Source of the DNA: Eubacterium sp.
GTDB lineage: Bacteria > Bacillota > Clostridia > Lachnospirales > Lachnospiraceae
Assembly (NCBI GenBank): GCA_024681495.1
Contig: JAILAS010000052.1
Coordinates: forward strand, 1-14,188
Reading direction: 5' to 3'
Length of the DNA: 14,188 bases
In this document: piece by piece, positions 6,006 to 13,944 of the stretch
Layout of the letters: the number at the start of each line of letters is the position of its first letter
Position numbering within the stretch: the first letter of the stretch is position 1
Notes under the pieces: model-generated
What the model saw: only the letters and a program-made list of their open reading frames with translations
Database searches by the model: none
Told to the model about the DNA's origin: nothing
Made by a program: the position numbers and the translations under genes

Positions 6006-7218
6006 CGAAGTTCTCTCCGTCAATGTATTTCTCCAGGAATTCGAACCTGTTCCCCCAGGTGTCGTTTTCGCGCGCGTATTCGTATCCCGCGCCGGCGATT
6101 CGCTCCGTCCGCTCCGGGTCGGCGAGGGCGCGCCCGATAATATCCGGAATCTCGTCTATCCGGTTAAGGTCGAAGTTCATGACGTTTTCGCCCGGCTTAA
6201 GAGTCTCGAAGAGGTAGGGCGAAAAGTCCGTCAAAACGGCGGAGCGATTCAGCATTCCGCTGTATATTCTGTCGTGCGAGCCGTCCTTGAACCAGGGGAG
6301 GACGTTCAGCGTGATGCGGCTTTGCGCCATGTAGCCCAGGCACTCGGCGGTGTCCACCTGGCCGGTAATGGTCATGGCCTCGGGATGCCGGGTTGGCACC
6401 TGCGCCCAATCCTTGCCGACCAGCAGGATCGGAATCCCGGCGTCGGCGATGGCGGAGACGATCTTCGCCCTGAAGGTGCTGCGCACGTATAGGTCGATGA
6501 AGAGCATCCCGCGCATGGCGGAGAGCGCATCTCCGATGGAAATCCCCGGCAGCTCCCTAAGTATCTCGTCCTCGAAGGCCACGTCGAGCGGCGTTTGCGT
6601 CCGGGTGAGGAGCCTGTCTATAACGGTTTGGAAAAACTCCCTGTAGTCGGGTTCCGCGGCGTCGAGCTTCTCGTTGATATGGTCGAGGCTCACGTAATTG
6701 GCGGGGAAGACGAGGTCGTACTTCCTCCCGGCATACGGTACGGGCTCGTTTGTCTCCGGCGCGGCCGTTCCCGCCAGGGGCATGAATCCAACGTGTGCAA
6801 GGTGCGGGTAGAAGCGCCTTAGGAACGCCAGATGGGTGCGGTCCGTGACGAGGATCCTCATGTTGCGGGGCGCCCCGAAGAGCTGCTTGTAGTAGTACAG
6901 CGGATGGTCCACCAGAATGTTCACGCAGGGGATGCGCAGCTCGCGGAAAATCGAGGTGCGAGGTCCCACGGCGAGCATGGGCTCACCGCTTAGCCCTATG
7001 AAGTTAAAGGTGAGGAGCAATGTGGCGCCCGGGAGGTGGAATTCCTCGATGTCGCGCTGCGCCTTCGCCGCGAGTGCCGCGTCGCCTTCCTTAGAGGGCG
7101 GGATACTTACCCGGAGCACCTCGCCTCCCCTTTCTTCGAAGAGGGCGGCGATCTGCGACGAGAAAAATGTGAGAGTTTCTACCGCATCCTTGAACAGGAT
7201 GATTCTTTTATACTTCAT
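5998..7218 (-). CDS. CgeB-like family 1 glycosyltransferase
   Basis: This 406-residue soluble protein has the two Rossmann-like halves of a GT-B glycosyltransferase. The N-terminal half starts MKYKRIILFKDAVE and includes VNILVDHPLYYY (about 99-110). The C-terminal half contains the donor-site block LNVLPWFKDGSHDRI with SGMLNRSAVLTDFSPYL (about 304-336), which matches glycosyltransferases related to the spore protein CgeB (glycosyl transferase group 1, often with DUF3880). It would transfer a sugar from a nucleotide donor to an unknown envelope or protein acceptor. No Shine-Dalgarno sequence is visible before the ATG at 7218, and a weak promoter may lie almost on top of it. It is divergent from ywlC and overlaps the downstream CPBP gene by 8 bases. 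The family is fairly sure; donor and acceptor are unknown. Confidence 0.8.
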   Translation of the reverse strand: MKYKRIILFKDAVETLTFFSSQIAALFEERGGEVLRVSIPPSKEGDAALAAKAQRDIEEFHLPGATLLLTFNFIGLSGEPMLAVGPRTSIFRELRIPCVNILVDHPLYYYKQLFGAPRNMRILVTDRTHLAFLRRFYPHLAHVGFMPLAGTAAPETNEPVPYAGRKYDLVFPANYVSLDHINEKLDAAEPDYREFFQTVIDRLLTRTQTPLDVAFEDEILRELPGISIGDALSAMRGMLFIDLYVRSTFRAKIVSAIADAGIPILLVGKDWAQVPTRHPEAMTITGQVDTAECLGYMAQSRITLNVLPWFKDGSHDRIYSGMLNRSAVLTDFSPYLFETLKPGENVMNFDLNRIDEIPDIIGRALADPERTERIAGAGYEYARENDTWGNRFEFLEKYIDGENFDE

Positions 7219-7259
7219 ATCGAAAAGTTTATCATATTAACGTTGCAAATGGAAACAGG

Positions 7260-7287
7260 TTGTGTTTTGGGCTTTCAATGTTATAAT
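7260..7287 (+). promoter_or_regulatory. Sigma-A-type promoter for ywlC and the genes after it
   Basis: A consensus TATAAT (7282-7287) has a moderate -35 TTGTGT (7260-7265) at 16-base spacing. The predicted transcript starts near 7294, about 25 bases before the TTG start of ywlC. The next genes to 11668 follow at gaps of 22 bases or less without a visible terminator, so this promoter may drive the whole group. Confidence 0.6.
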
Positions 7288-7318
7288 AACTAGGAAGTTT
7301 TTTTAGAGAGGATATCTC

Positions 7319-8368
7319 TTGAATACACAGATTATAAAAATAACCGAAAATCACATGGAGAGCGAGATCGAAGAGGCGGCGGAGATCATTCGCGGCGGAG
7401 GCCTGGTGGCTTTTCCGACCGAGACTGTCTACGGGCTGGGGGGCAATGCGCTCAACCCCGGCGCTTCGGCCGACATTTACGCGGCGAAGGGACGCCCGTC
7501 CGATAACCCGCTCATCGTCCATGTTGCGGATTTCGAATCGGTGTATAAGATTACGAAGGAGGCGGGGGATACCGCCCGCATCCTGGCTGAGGCCTTTTGG
7601 CCCGGTCCTCTCACCATGATACTTCCCAAGTCAGACATTGTGCCCAAAGAGACCACGGGCGGGCTGGATACAGTGGCCATACGCATGCCCAATCACCCCG
7701 TGGCGCTTGAGCTTATCAGGCGCAGCGGCGGCTACATCGCCGCACCGAGCGCCAATGTTTCCGGCAGGCCCAGTCCCACCACGGCGCAGCACGTCGTGGA
7801 GGATATGGACGGAAGGATTCCCGCCATCATAGACGCGGGCCCTGTGGGGATAGGGATAGAATCCACCATCGTGGATCTGACCGGAGAAGAGGTACAAATA
7901 TTGCGCCCGGGTTACATAACACCGGACGATTTAAGCCGTGTGCTGGGCAGGCGGGTCAGCATAGACCCCGCCCTTACACAGGTGGATAAGGACGTTGCTC
8001 CCAAGGCACCCGGGATGAAATATCGCCACTATGCGCCCCGGGCACAGATGATTCTGATCGAGGGAGACGCGCGTGAAGTCGCAGCCTATATAGGGGAAAA
8101 GGCCCTGGAAGCGGAATCCGGGGGAAAGAGGTGCGGCATACTCTGCGCGGACGACACCGCGGGTTCGTATCACGCCAGCTGCGTGTTGAGCCTGGGTGAG
8201 AGGGAGGACGAGGCGGCCATCGCCAGGCATCTTTTTGCCGCGCTGCGCAGCTTCGACGAACAAGGGGTAGATGTCATATATTCCGAGTGCTTTAACGGCG
8301 GCGGAATAGGTGAGGCCGTGATGAACCGCCTTCTGAAGGCTGCGGCACACCAGGTCATCAAATTATAA
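7319..8368 (+). CDS. ywlC: L-threonylcarbamoyladenylate synthase (Sua5/YwlC type)
   Basis: This 349-residue enzyme makes threonylcarbamoyl-AMP from threonine, bicarbonate and ATP, the first step of the t6A modification at position 37 of ANN-decoding tRNAs. The YrdC/TsaC catalytic domain (about 12-205) shows VAFPTETVYGLGGNA, the KGRPSDNPLIVHV block, APSANVSGRPSPT and GIGIESTIVDL, ending ILRPGYIT. A linker carrying PGMKYRHYAPRA (about 230-243) joins a C-terminal Sua5 domain (about 244-345), so it is the long Sua5 form rather than the short TsaC. The start is a TTG with AGAGAGG at 7305-7311, a normal spacing. It is first in a plus-strand gene cluster; the adjacent YwlE-like gene repeats the ywlC-ywlE neighbourhood of Bacillus. 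Confidence 0.93.
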   Translation: MNTQIIKITENHMESEIEEAAEIIRGGGLVAFPTETVYGLGGNALNPGASADIYAAKGRPSDNPLIVHVADFESVYKITKEAGDTARILAEAFWPGPLTMILPKSDIVPKETTGGLDTVAIRMPNHPVALELIRRSGGYIAAPSANVSGRPSPTTAQHVVEDMDGRIPAIIDAGPVGIGIESTIVDLTGEEVQILRPGYITPDDLSRVLGRRVSIDPALTQVDKDVAPKAPGMKYRHYAPRAQMILIEGDAREVAAYIGEKALEAESGGKRCGILCADDTAGSYHASCVLSLGEREDEAAIARHLFAALRSFDEQGVDVIYSECFNGGGIGEAVMNRLLKAAAHQVIKL

Positions 8369-8378
8369 GGGAGAATTT

Positions 8379-8843
8379 ATGAGTAAATATTCCAGAGTGC
8401 TGTTCGTCAGCGAGGCCGACACGGGTAAGGGGCCCATGGCGGCGGCAGCTTTCAGCCAATACATGGCGACCGAGGATGTCGAAGTCGATAGCCGCGGTAT
8501 GGTCGTGTTGTTTCCGGAACCCATAAACGAGAAGGCCGAGGCCGTAATGGTCAGCAACGGTCTCTCACAGAAGGACCATCGAGCGAAGGCCATCACCGAG
8601 GATGACTTTCAGGAAGGCACGGCGGTCATTGCCCTGGAGAGGGATCAGTACGAGGCCCTTTTGGACAAGTTCTCGGACAGCGGCAGGGTGTTTCTTCTCG
8701 AGGAGCTCATCGGCGAGCCCGTCGACTACGGCGTGCTGAACGGCAAGGAGCTCTCGGACTACGGCCGTTGCTTCGAGAGAATCAGAGATCACATGAGGAA
8801 ACTGGCAGAGTACATCAGGACCATTGACAAAGTGGAGGGCTGA
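8379..8843 (+). CDS. YwlE/LMW-PTP-like protein lacking the catalytic Cys and Arg
   Basis: This 154-residue protein has the overall pattern of low-molecular-weight protein-tyrosine phosphatases and protein-arginine phosphatases: a first strand VLFVS, the P-loop, PMAAAAFSQYM, a DSRGM strand, KDHRAKAITEDDF and a C-terminal helix SDYGRCFERIRDHMRKL. The canonical P-loop CxxxxxR(S/T) is replaced by SEADTGKG at 11-18. Ser11 stands where the nucleophilic Cys should be, and Lys17 where the phosphate-binding Arg should be. An Asp near the usual general-acid position (EPVDYG, Asp115) is still present. By family chemistry it should not hydrolyse phosphoprotein through a Cys intermediate; a binding or regulatory role is possible. 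Its ribosome site GGGAG precedes the ATG, 10 bases after ywlC, in the place held by ywlE in Bacillus. The frame is intact with ordinary codon use, so it is not a decaying pseudogene. Confidence 0.8.
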   Translation: MSKYSRVLFVSEADTGKGPMAAAAFSQYMATEDVEVDSRGMVVLFPEPINEKAEAVMVSNGLSQKDHRAKAITEDDFQEGTAVIALERDQYEALLDKFSDSGRVFLLEELIGEPVDYGVLNGKELSDYGRCFERIRDHMRKLAEYIRTIDKVEG

Positions 8844-8864
8844 AGGCCCGCTTATGGAGGTAAG

Positions 8865-9353
8865 ATGAGTACGGAGAAGCGCAACGATTACATCACCTGG
8901 GACGAGTATTTTATGGCAGTGGCCAAGATCGCCGGCATGAGGTCGAAGGACCCGAATTCCCAGGTCGGCTCATGCATAGTGAGCGCCGACAACAAAATCC
9001 TTTCCATCGGCTACAACGGCTTCCCCAGGGGGTGTTCCGACGACACCTTCCCGTGGGCGCGCGAGGGCGAACCGCTGGAGAGCAAGTACTTCTACGTCGT
9101 TCACAGCGAGATGAACGCCATACTCAACTACACCGGGGAGAGCCTCGAGGGAGCCAGGCTCTACGTCTCGCTCTTCCCCTGTAACGAATGCACCAAGGCC
9201 ATCATCCAGAGTGGAATATCCACCATCATATACGACAGCGATAAATACCACGACGAGCCGATGACCATCGCGTCCCGCAGGATGCTAGACGCGGCCGGAG
9301 TCAGGTACTACCGCTACAAGAACACCGGAAGGCAGATAAATATAGAGGTTTAG
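8865..9353 (+). CDS. comEB: dCMP deaminase (ComEB family)
   Basis: This 162-residue cytoplasmic zinc enzyme is predicted to convert dCMP to dUMP, feeding thymidylate synthesis. The cytidine deaminase fold is clear: NSQVGSCIVS, GYNGFPRGC (about 49-57), the zinc and catalytic motif VVHSEMNAIL with His80 and Glu82, and PCNECTKAI with Cys106 and Cys109. The usual HAE is HSE here, a mild variant that keeps the zinc ligand and proton shuttle. A GGAGG lies 4 bases before the ATG at 8865, 21 bases after the YwlE-like gene. The same fold includes riboflavin and tRNA deaminases, but the GYNGFPRGC block and length favour dCMP deaminase. The comEB symbol follows the Bacillus competence locus; there is no comE neighbour here. 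Confidence 0.87.
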   Translation: MSTEKRNDYITWDEYFMAVAKIAGMRSKDPNSQVGSCIVSADNKILSIGYNGFPRGCSDDTFPWAREGEPLESKYFYVVHSEMNAILNYTGESLEGARLYVSLFPCNECTKAIIQSGISTIIYDSDKYHDEPMTIASRRMLDAAGVRYYRYKNTGRQINIEV

Positions 9354-9363
9354 GCGAATAGCG

Positions 9364-9915
9364 ATGAAAGAACTTCTGGAACTATACACAGTGTTCTTCC
9401 GCGTCGGAATCATGATGTTCGGCGGAGGATACGCCATGCTCCCGCTCCTTCGCAGGGAGATGGTGGAAAAGAAGGGATACGTGACGGAGGAGGAGATACT
9501 CGAATACTATGCCATCGGGCAGTGCACCCCCGGCATAATTGCCGTCAATACGGCCACCTTCATAGGCTATAAGCAAAAACGGACGGTCGGCGCCGTCGTG
9601 GCTCTTCTGGGACTGGTTACGCCGGCGGTCATAATCATCTGCATAGTGGCAGGCATATTGAAGAACTTTGCGGAAAATCCGATAGTGGAGCACGCGTTCG
9701 CGGGCATAAGGATCGCCGTCGTGGCGCTCATAGTAAAGGCGACCGTGGATTTCTTCCGAACCGGCGTTAAGGGCGCAGGGGCGTTCGTGCTCTTTTCGCT
9801 GACGTTTATCGCGTCGGCTTTCTTCGGGGTTTCGCCCGTCATAATTGTGCTCTGCTGCGGAGTTATAGGGGTGCTTTACGGCATCTACGGAACTAAAAAG
9901 GAGGCGGAATCATGA
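9364..9915 (+). CDS. Chromate transporter family protein, first half-size subunit
   Basis: This 183-residue integral membrane protein is one short CHR domain. It shows the motif RVGIMMFGGGYAMLPLL (about 13-29) and the second hallmark QCTPGIIAVNTATFIGY (about 57-73), followed by hydrophobic helices around 77-102, 113-127 and 138-175. In short-chain CHR systems two such proteins encoded in tandem are thought to assemble into the transporter. Chromate efflux is proven for some family members only; for anaerobes the true substrate may differ. The ribosome site is weak (TTAGGCG before the ATG at 9364), 10 bases after the deaminase stop, which suggests coupling. Its stop overlaps the next start as ATGA. 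Confidence 0.87.
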   Translation: MKELLELYTVFFRVGIMMFGGGYAMLPLLRREMVEKKGYVTEEEILEYYAIGQCTPGIIAVNTATFIGYKQKRTVGAVVALLGLVTPAVIIICIVAGILKNFAENPIVEHAFAGIRIAVVALIVKATVDFFRTGVKGAGAFVLFSLTFIASAFFGVSPVIIVLCCGVIGVLYGIYGTKKEAES

Positions 9916-10472
9916 GAGTGCTGCTCCTTTTGTATTACGAGTTTTTCAAGACCGGGCTCTTCGCCGTGGGCGGGGGAATGGCCACGCTGCCGTTCCTTTA
10001 CGAGCTTTCCGATAAATACGGGTGGTTCACCCGCGCCGAGCTCGCCGACATGGTGGCGGTTTCGGAGTCCACGCCCGGTCCCATAGGAATAAACATGGCT
10101 ACATACGCCGGATGGAAGGCCTGCGGAATACCCGGCGGGATTGTCGCCACGCTGGGGATTATCACCCCTTCCGCCATCATCATCATACTCATCGCGAGGA
10201 TGATGGCCAGGTTCAGGGAGTCGCGGATGGCCGATCACATAATGACCGGGGTTCGTCCCGCGGCCACGGGGCTTATCGCCTCGGCGGGTTACGGCCTGTT
10301 CATGGAGGTGTTCTGCACGGGCAGTCTCCTCACGGCGGGGATATTTGCGTTTGACCTTAAGGCGCTTGCGGTGTTTGCCGTCGCGCTGGCCGGAGTTTTT
10401 TTGCTGGATAAGATTCACCCAATTGCTTTCGTTGCGGCGGGAGCCGTGGCAGGAATATTGTTTTCTTTATAG
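9912..10472 (+). CDS. Chromate transporter family protein, second half-size subunit
   Basis: This 186-residue membrane protein is homologous to its upstream neighbour: the first motif is LFAVGGGMATLPFLYEL (about 16-32) and the second is ESTPGPIGINMATYAGW (about 54-70). Hydrophobic helices follow near 75-96, 112-130, 132-150 and 155-185. The start overlaps the previous stop by four bases (ATGA), with GGAGG upstream inside the first gene, which is classic translational coupling for a two-subunit complex. The substrate is unproven. The next gene starts 11 bases after its TAG. Confidence 0.87.
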   Translation: MRVLLLLYYEFFKTGLFAVGGGMATLPFLYELSDKYGWFTRAELADMVAVSESTPGPIGINMATYAGWKACGIPGGIVATLGIITPSAIIIILIARMMARFRESRMADHIMTGVRPAATGLIASAGYGLFMEVFCTGSLLTAGIFAFDLKALAVFAVALAGVFLLDKIHPIAFVAAGAVAGILFSL

Positions 10473-10483
10473 AGAGGATTCCC

Positions 10484-11668
10484 ATGAAGGATCAGGAAAA
10501 AATCGAAAAGGCACTAAAAGACATTCACCTTCTCTTCGCCAAGTCGGAGAGCATGCCCGATGACGCCAACATGGTTATCGTGGATAAGAAGGCCCTGTTC
10601 AGGAGCCTCGAGGAGATCAACCGCTGCATGTACTCCATGATGGACAGCTACGAGATCACCAAGGAGAGCAGGGAGCGCCAGGAGCGCAAGACGGTGGAGA
10701 AGTGCGACAAGACCATAGCCGAGAGCAAGCGCGTGGCTGAGGACATCTACGCCGCTGCCGTGATGTATACGGACGACACCATGAAGAAGCTCTACGACGA
10801 GATCCGCAAGACGCAGACCGAGGTGGTCCACATGACCGAGCTTCTGGCTGACGAGATCGACAGGAAGCTCCGCAAGGTGGTGGAGAACCGCGCCGAGCTC
10901 AGGGAGCAGCTATCTGAGACGAGTCAGAGGGACAAGTATCTGCGCCTCATTCGCCGCGAGAATGCCAAGAATAAAGAGGCGGAGGAAGAGGTTGCGGAAG
11001 ACGAGGATCTCGGGAGGTCCAGGCCCTCGGAGTTTTTGGCATCTCAGGAGTTCGGATTCAGGGACGATCCGGTGCGCATAATGGCGCCGGCGCCCCAGAT
11101 AAAGATCGATCCCGCATATGAGGTCGCCGAGGACAGGAGCGCTGCCGATGATGAGGGCGTGGTAAACGCATCGCCCAACATACAGGTGAACTATGACTCG
11201 GCCTACTTCAAGATGAAGCAGGCTGAGATGGGAGAGGAAGACTTCGAGGAGGGAGTCGTTGAGCCGGAGGAGGACTTCGTCGAAGGCGTAGTCGAGCCGG
11301 AAGATGACTTCGTCGAGGGAGTGGTGGAGCCGGAAGATGACTTCGTCGAGGGAGTGGTGGAGCCCGATAAGGAGGAGCCGCGTCCCGAGGAGAAGAAGGA
11401 GTCCAAGAAAAAGGGAAAGAAGTCCTCGAGAAGAAGGAAGACCGCGGTGGACGTCGCCAAGGAGGAGAAGGCCGCAGAGCCCGCATCTGACGGCGATGAG
11501 GGCAGCGACATTGACACCGCCCGCGAGGTGGCCGCCATCATGGGACTCAAGCACGCCAGCAAGGGCGAGCTCGAGTTTGAGGACGACTTTGAGATAACCG
11601 ACCTGTCCGACAACGACGGACCGGAGGAGTTTCTGGTGTCCGGAAGGAACAACAGAAGGGGAAAGTGA
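10484..11668 (+). CDS. Acidic coiled-coil protein with 11-residue repeats
   Basis: This 394-residue soluble protein has no confident family match. Residues 1-50 include MPDDANMVIVDKKALFRSLE. About 55-175 is a highly charged helical, probably coiled-coil, region with repeated E/K/R heptads. About 175-250 is low complexity. Residues 252-295 hold four tandem 11-residue repeats of the form (E/D)DFVEGVVEPE. A basic patch KKESKKKGKKSSRRRK follows (about 305-320), and the tail is acidic with a short segment IDTAREVAAIMGLKH. The N-terminal layout (short helix, VDKxxLxxxLEEI, long helix) loosely recalls clostridial proteins annotated as ATPase-subunit-like or DivIVA/SepIVA-like cell-division factors; this is weak. 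An AGAGG precedes the ATG at 10484. It sits directly before a peptidoglycan synthase gene, so an envelope or division role is possible, by context only. Confidence 0.75.
   Translation: MKDQEKIEKALKDIHLLFAKSESMPDDANMVIVDKKALFRSLEEINRCMYSMMDSYEITKESRERQERKTVEKCDKTIAESKRVAEDIYAAAVMYTDDTMKKLYDEIRKTQTEVVHMTELLADEIDRKLRKVVENRAELREQLSETSQRDKYLRLIRRENAKNKEAEEEVAEDEDLGRSRPSEFLASQEFGFRDDPVRIMAPAPQIKIDPAYEVAEDRSAADDEGVVNASPNIQVNYDSAYFKMKQAEMGEEDFEEGVVEPEEDFVEGVVEPEDDFVEGVVEPEDDFVEGVVEPDKEEPRPEEKKESKKKGKKSSRRRKTAVDVAKEEKAAEPASDGDEGSDIDTAREVAAIMGLKHASKGELEFEDDFEITDLSDNDGPEEFLVSGRNNRRGK
11237..11368 (+). repeat. Four in-frame 33-base tandem repeats
   Basis: Units begin at 11237, 11270, 11303 and 11336 and each encodes 11 residues. 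The last two units are identical over their first 29 bases (starting GATGACTTCGTCGAGGG), while the first two differ at synonymous and a few replacement sites. This suggests stepwise duplication, with the most recent one at the 3' side. Confidence 0.93.
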
Positions 11669-11709
11669 GTAATGACCGCCTCGGCTAGCGCCCGGCGGGA
11701 CGGTAATAG

Positions 11710-13836
11710 ATGAAAAAGACTAAGAAGAAAAAGGCCCACAGAGGATTTTGGATTTTCATTAAAATACAGATTTTTCTCATGTTGCTCGTGGCGGCGGCGG
11801 TCGGCTATTACTACATAGGCGGCTACGCGGAGACCATTGCGGCGCTTCATGAGGACGCCCTCGAGAAGGTCTACGGAGAGGGCGAGGAGGTATTCAGGGA
11901 CAATGAGACCTCCGTTGTCTATGACGCCGACGGTGAGGTGATTTCTACCCTGGTCGGCGAGCAGGACAAGTACTATCTCACATACGAAAACATCCCCTCT
12001 TACGTGTACTGTGCGTTCGTAAGCGTGGAGGATAAAAAGTTTTACAAGCACGGCGGGGTGGACCTGGAGGCCATCGTTCGCGCCGCATGGGCGGCCGTCC
12101 GGAACGGCGAGGTGACCCAGGGTGGCAGCACCATCACGCAGCAGCTCGCCAAGAATGTCTACCTGACATCGGAGAGAACGTGGGAGAGGAAGGTCGAGGA
12201 GATCTTCATTGCGCTCGAGCTCGAGCGCATCTATTCCAAGGAAAAAATCCTGGAGTTTTATGTAAACAACTGCTACTTTGCGAACGGCAACTACGGAATA
12301 GAGGCCGCCGCGCAGAGCTACTTCAATTGCAGCGTCAATTCACTGAGCCTGTCTCAGGTGGCGTTTCTTTGTGCTATCCCAAATAATCCCACCCTCTACG
12401 ATCCGCTGACGAATTACGACAACACGATAAGCCGGCGGGACCGCGTTCTGGCCGCCATGGTCGAGGAGGGCTACATCTCCCAGACCGACTACGCCAAGGC
12501 CATAGCTGAGGAAATAGTGCTCGACATTCCGGAGACTGAGAAGAACGACTACGCAGAGACCTACACCTATTACTGCGCCATAAGGGCCCTCATGGAGAAC
12601 GACGGTTTCGAGATAAGGACCGAGTTCAAGGACGAGGCCGACGAGGCGGCCTACACCGAGGAGTACGAGGAGCTGTACAACGAGTATCAGCTCAAGCTCT
12701 ACAGCAAGGGATACCGAATCTACACCTCCCTGGATCTGGACGTGCAGAGTGACCTGCAGAAGTCGGTGAACCGGACCCTGAAGGGCTACACATCGAAGAC
12801 CAAGGACGGCATTTATAAGCTCCAGGGCTCGGCCGTCACGATTGACAATATCACGGGCTATGTCATCGCCATTGTCGGCGGGCGCAAGCAGAATACCACA
12901 GGATACACGCTGAACCGGGCTTATCAGAGCTTCCGCCAGCCGGGCAGCTCCATTAAGCCGCTCATCGTGTACACGCCGGCCTTCGAGAACGGATACACGC
13001 CCAATTCCAAGGTGGTCGACGAGGAGATAGAGGACGGGCCCGAGAATTCGGACGGGACATATATGGGCAAGATATCCATCCGCACCGCGGTCTCGCTGTC
13101 GCGCAATACGGTGGCATGGAAGCTCTTCGAGGAGCTGACGCCCGAGGTGGGACTTTCCTACCTTAAGGAGATGAACTTCTCTCATATCGACAAGGAGGAC
13201 TACAGGCTGACTTCGGCCCTCGGCGGATTCACGGACGGAGTGAGTGCGCTCGAGATGACGTCGGCCTACGCCACGCTCGCCAATGACGGCAAGTATCGCG
13301 AGCCCACCTGCATCCTGAAGATCTGCGACTCCCAGGGCGAGACCATCCTGGAGACTTCCATGGAGGAGCATCAGATTTACGAGACAAACGCCAGCCGGAT
13401 GATGACCAGCGTCCTGCAGACCGTGCTCAAGAAGGGGACCGGAAAGGGCCTGGCACTCGAGGACATCGACTGCGCCGGAAAGACCGGAACCACCAACAAT
13501 AACAAGGACGGCTGGTTCGTGGGATACAGCTATTACTTCACGACAGGAGTGTGGGTGGGTTACGACACGCCCAAGAAACTCCCGACCCTCTCCGGAGCCA
13601 CTTATCCCGGTCAGATATGGAACACCTTCATGGAGAAGCTCCACGAGGGCTACGCCAACGTGAAGTTCAAGGACTACATATCGTACGAGGACGAGGAGGA
13701 AGAAGAGGAAGAGAAGGACATAACCATCTACTTCGACAACGACGACGAGGACGAGGATGAAACCTCGCAGGATACGGGGCAGTCGGGCGAGGAAGAAGAG
13801 GACGACAACGAGTCCGACGAGTCCGGGGACAACTGA
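11710..13836 (+). CDS. Class A penicillin-binding protein (PBP1A-like)
   Basis: This 708-residue bifunctional peptidoglycan synthase has a basic N-terminus and one membrane anchor (about 13-37). The glycosyltransferase domain GT51 (about 75-250) contains SVEDKKFYKHGGVD with catalytic Glu107 and TQGGSTITQQLAKN. The transpeptidase domain (about 330-640) contains PGSSIKP with nucleophile Ser413 and Lys416, SRN at 464-466, and KTGTT at 591-595. A strongly acidic tail of about 48 residues follows. It polymerises lipid II into glycan strands and cross-links the stems outside the membrane; beta-lactams target Ser413. The start has no strong ribosome site (GGGACGG is the best match); a possible stem of CCGCC with GGCGG lies just before it. 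The stop is TGA directly followed by TAA. It lies 41 bases after the coiled-coil gene and may be co-transcribed with it. The nearest Bacillus counterpart is ponA. Confidence 0.93.
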   Translation: MKKTKKKKAHRGFWIFIKIQIFLMLLVAAAVGYYYIGGYAETIAALHEDALEKVYGEGEEVFRDNETSVVYDADGEVISTLVGEQDKYYLTYENIPSYVYCAFVSVEDKKFYKHGGVDLEAIVRAAWAAVRNGEVTQGGSTITQQLAKNVYLTSERTWERKVEEIFIALELERIYSKEKILEFYVNNCYFANGNYGIEAAAQSYFNCSVNSLSLSQVAFLCAIPNNPTLYDPLTNYDNTISRRDRVLAAMVEEGYISQTDYAKAIAEEIVLDIPETEKNDYAETYTYYCAIRALMENDGFEIRTEFKDEADEAAYTEEYEELYNEYQLKLYSKGYRIYTSLDLDVQSDLQKSVNRTLKGYTSKTKDGIYKLQGSAVTIDNITGYVIAIVGGRKQNTTGYTLNRAYQSFRQPGSSIKPLIVYTPAFENGYTPNSKVVDEEIEDGPENSDGTYMGKISIRTAVSLSRNTVAWKLFEELTPEVGLSYLKEMNFSHIDKEDYRLTSALGGFTDGVSALEMTSAYATLANDGKYREPTCILKICDSQGETILETSMEEHQIYETNASRMMTSVLQTVLKKGTGKGLALEDIDCAGKTGTTNNNKDGWFVGYSYYFTTGVWVGYDTPKKLPTLSGATYPGQIWNTFMEKLHEGYANVKFKDYISYEDEEEEEEEKDITIYFDNDDEDEDETSQDTGQSGEEEEDDNESDESGDN

Positions 13837-13879
13837 TAATCTTCGCCGCAAAGAGCGCCCTAAAATCCAACAGCGGTCT

Positions 13880-13907
13880 TTTCCATATCGTTTCGTTATG
13901 CTATAAT
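13880..13907 (+). promoter_or_regulatory. Extended -10 promoter for the hydratase gene
   Basis: TGCTATAAT at 13899-13907 is a consensus extended -10 element. A moderate -35 TTTCCA lies at 13880-13885 with a 16-base spacer. The transcript should start near 13914, leaving a leader of about 30 bases before the ATG at 13945. The gene is thus separate from the penicillin-binding protein. Confidence 0.65.
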
Positions 13908-13944
13908 GAATTGATATTTTTTGGAAAGACAGAGGATTGGATTG

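Noticed and set aside
11203..12051. A minus-strand frame with repeated SGSTTPSTKSS units
   Set aside because: It is the reverse reading of the 33-base repeats in the coiled-coil gene, not an independent repeat protein.
12340..13851. A 503-codon minus-strand reading frame opposite the PBP gene
   Set aside because: The plus strand encodes a complete PBP with all catalytic motifs; the reverse frame is a by-product of GC-rich codon use and matches no known fold.
13837..13880. Possible terminator after the PBP gene
   Set aside because: Only a 4-bp CCGC/GCGG pairing with a long loop was found before a short T-run, which is too weak to call.
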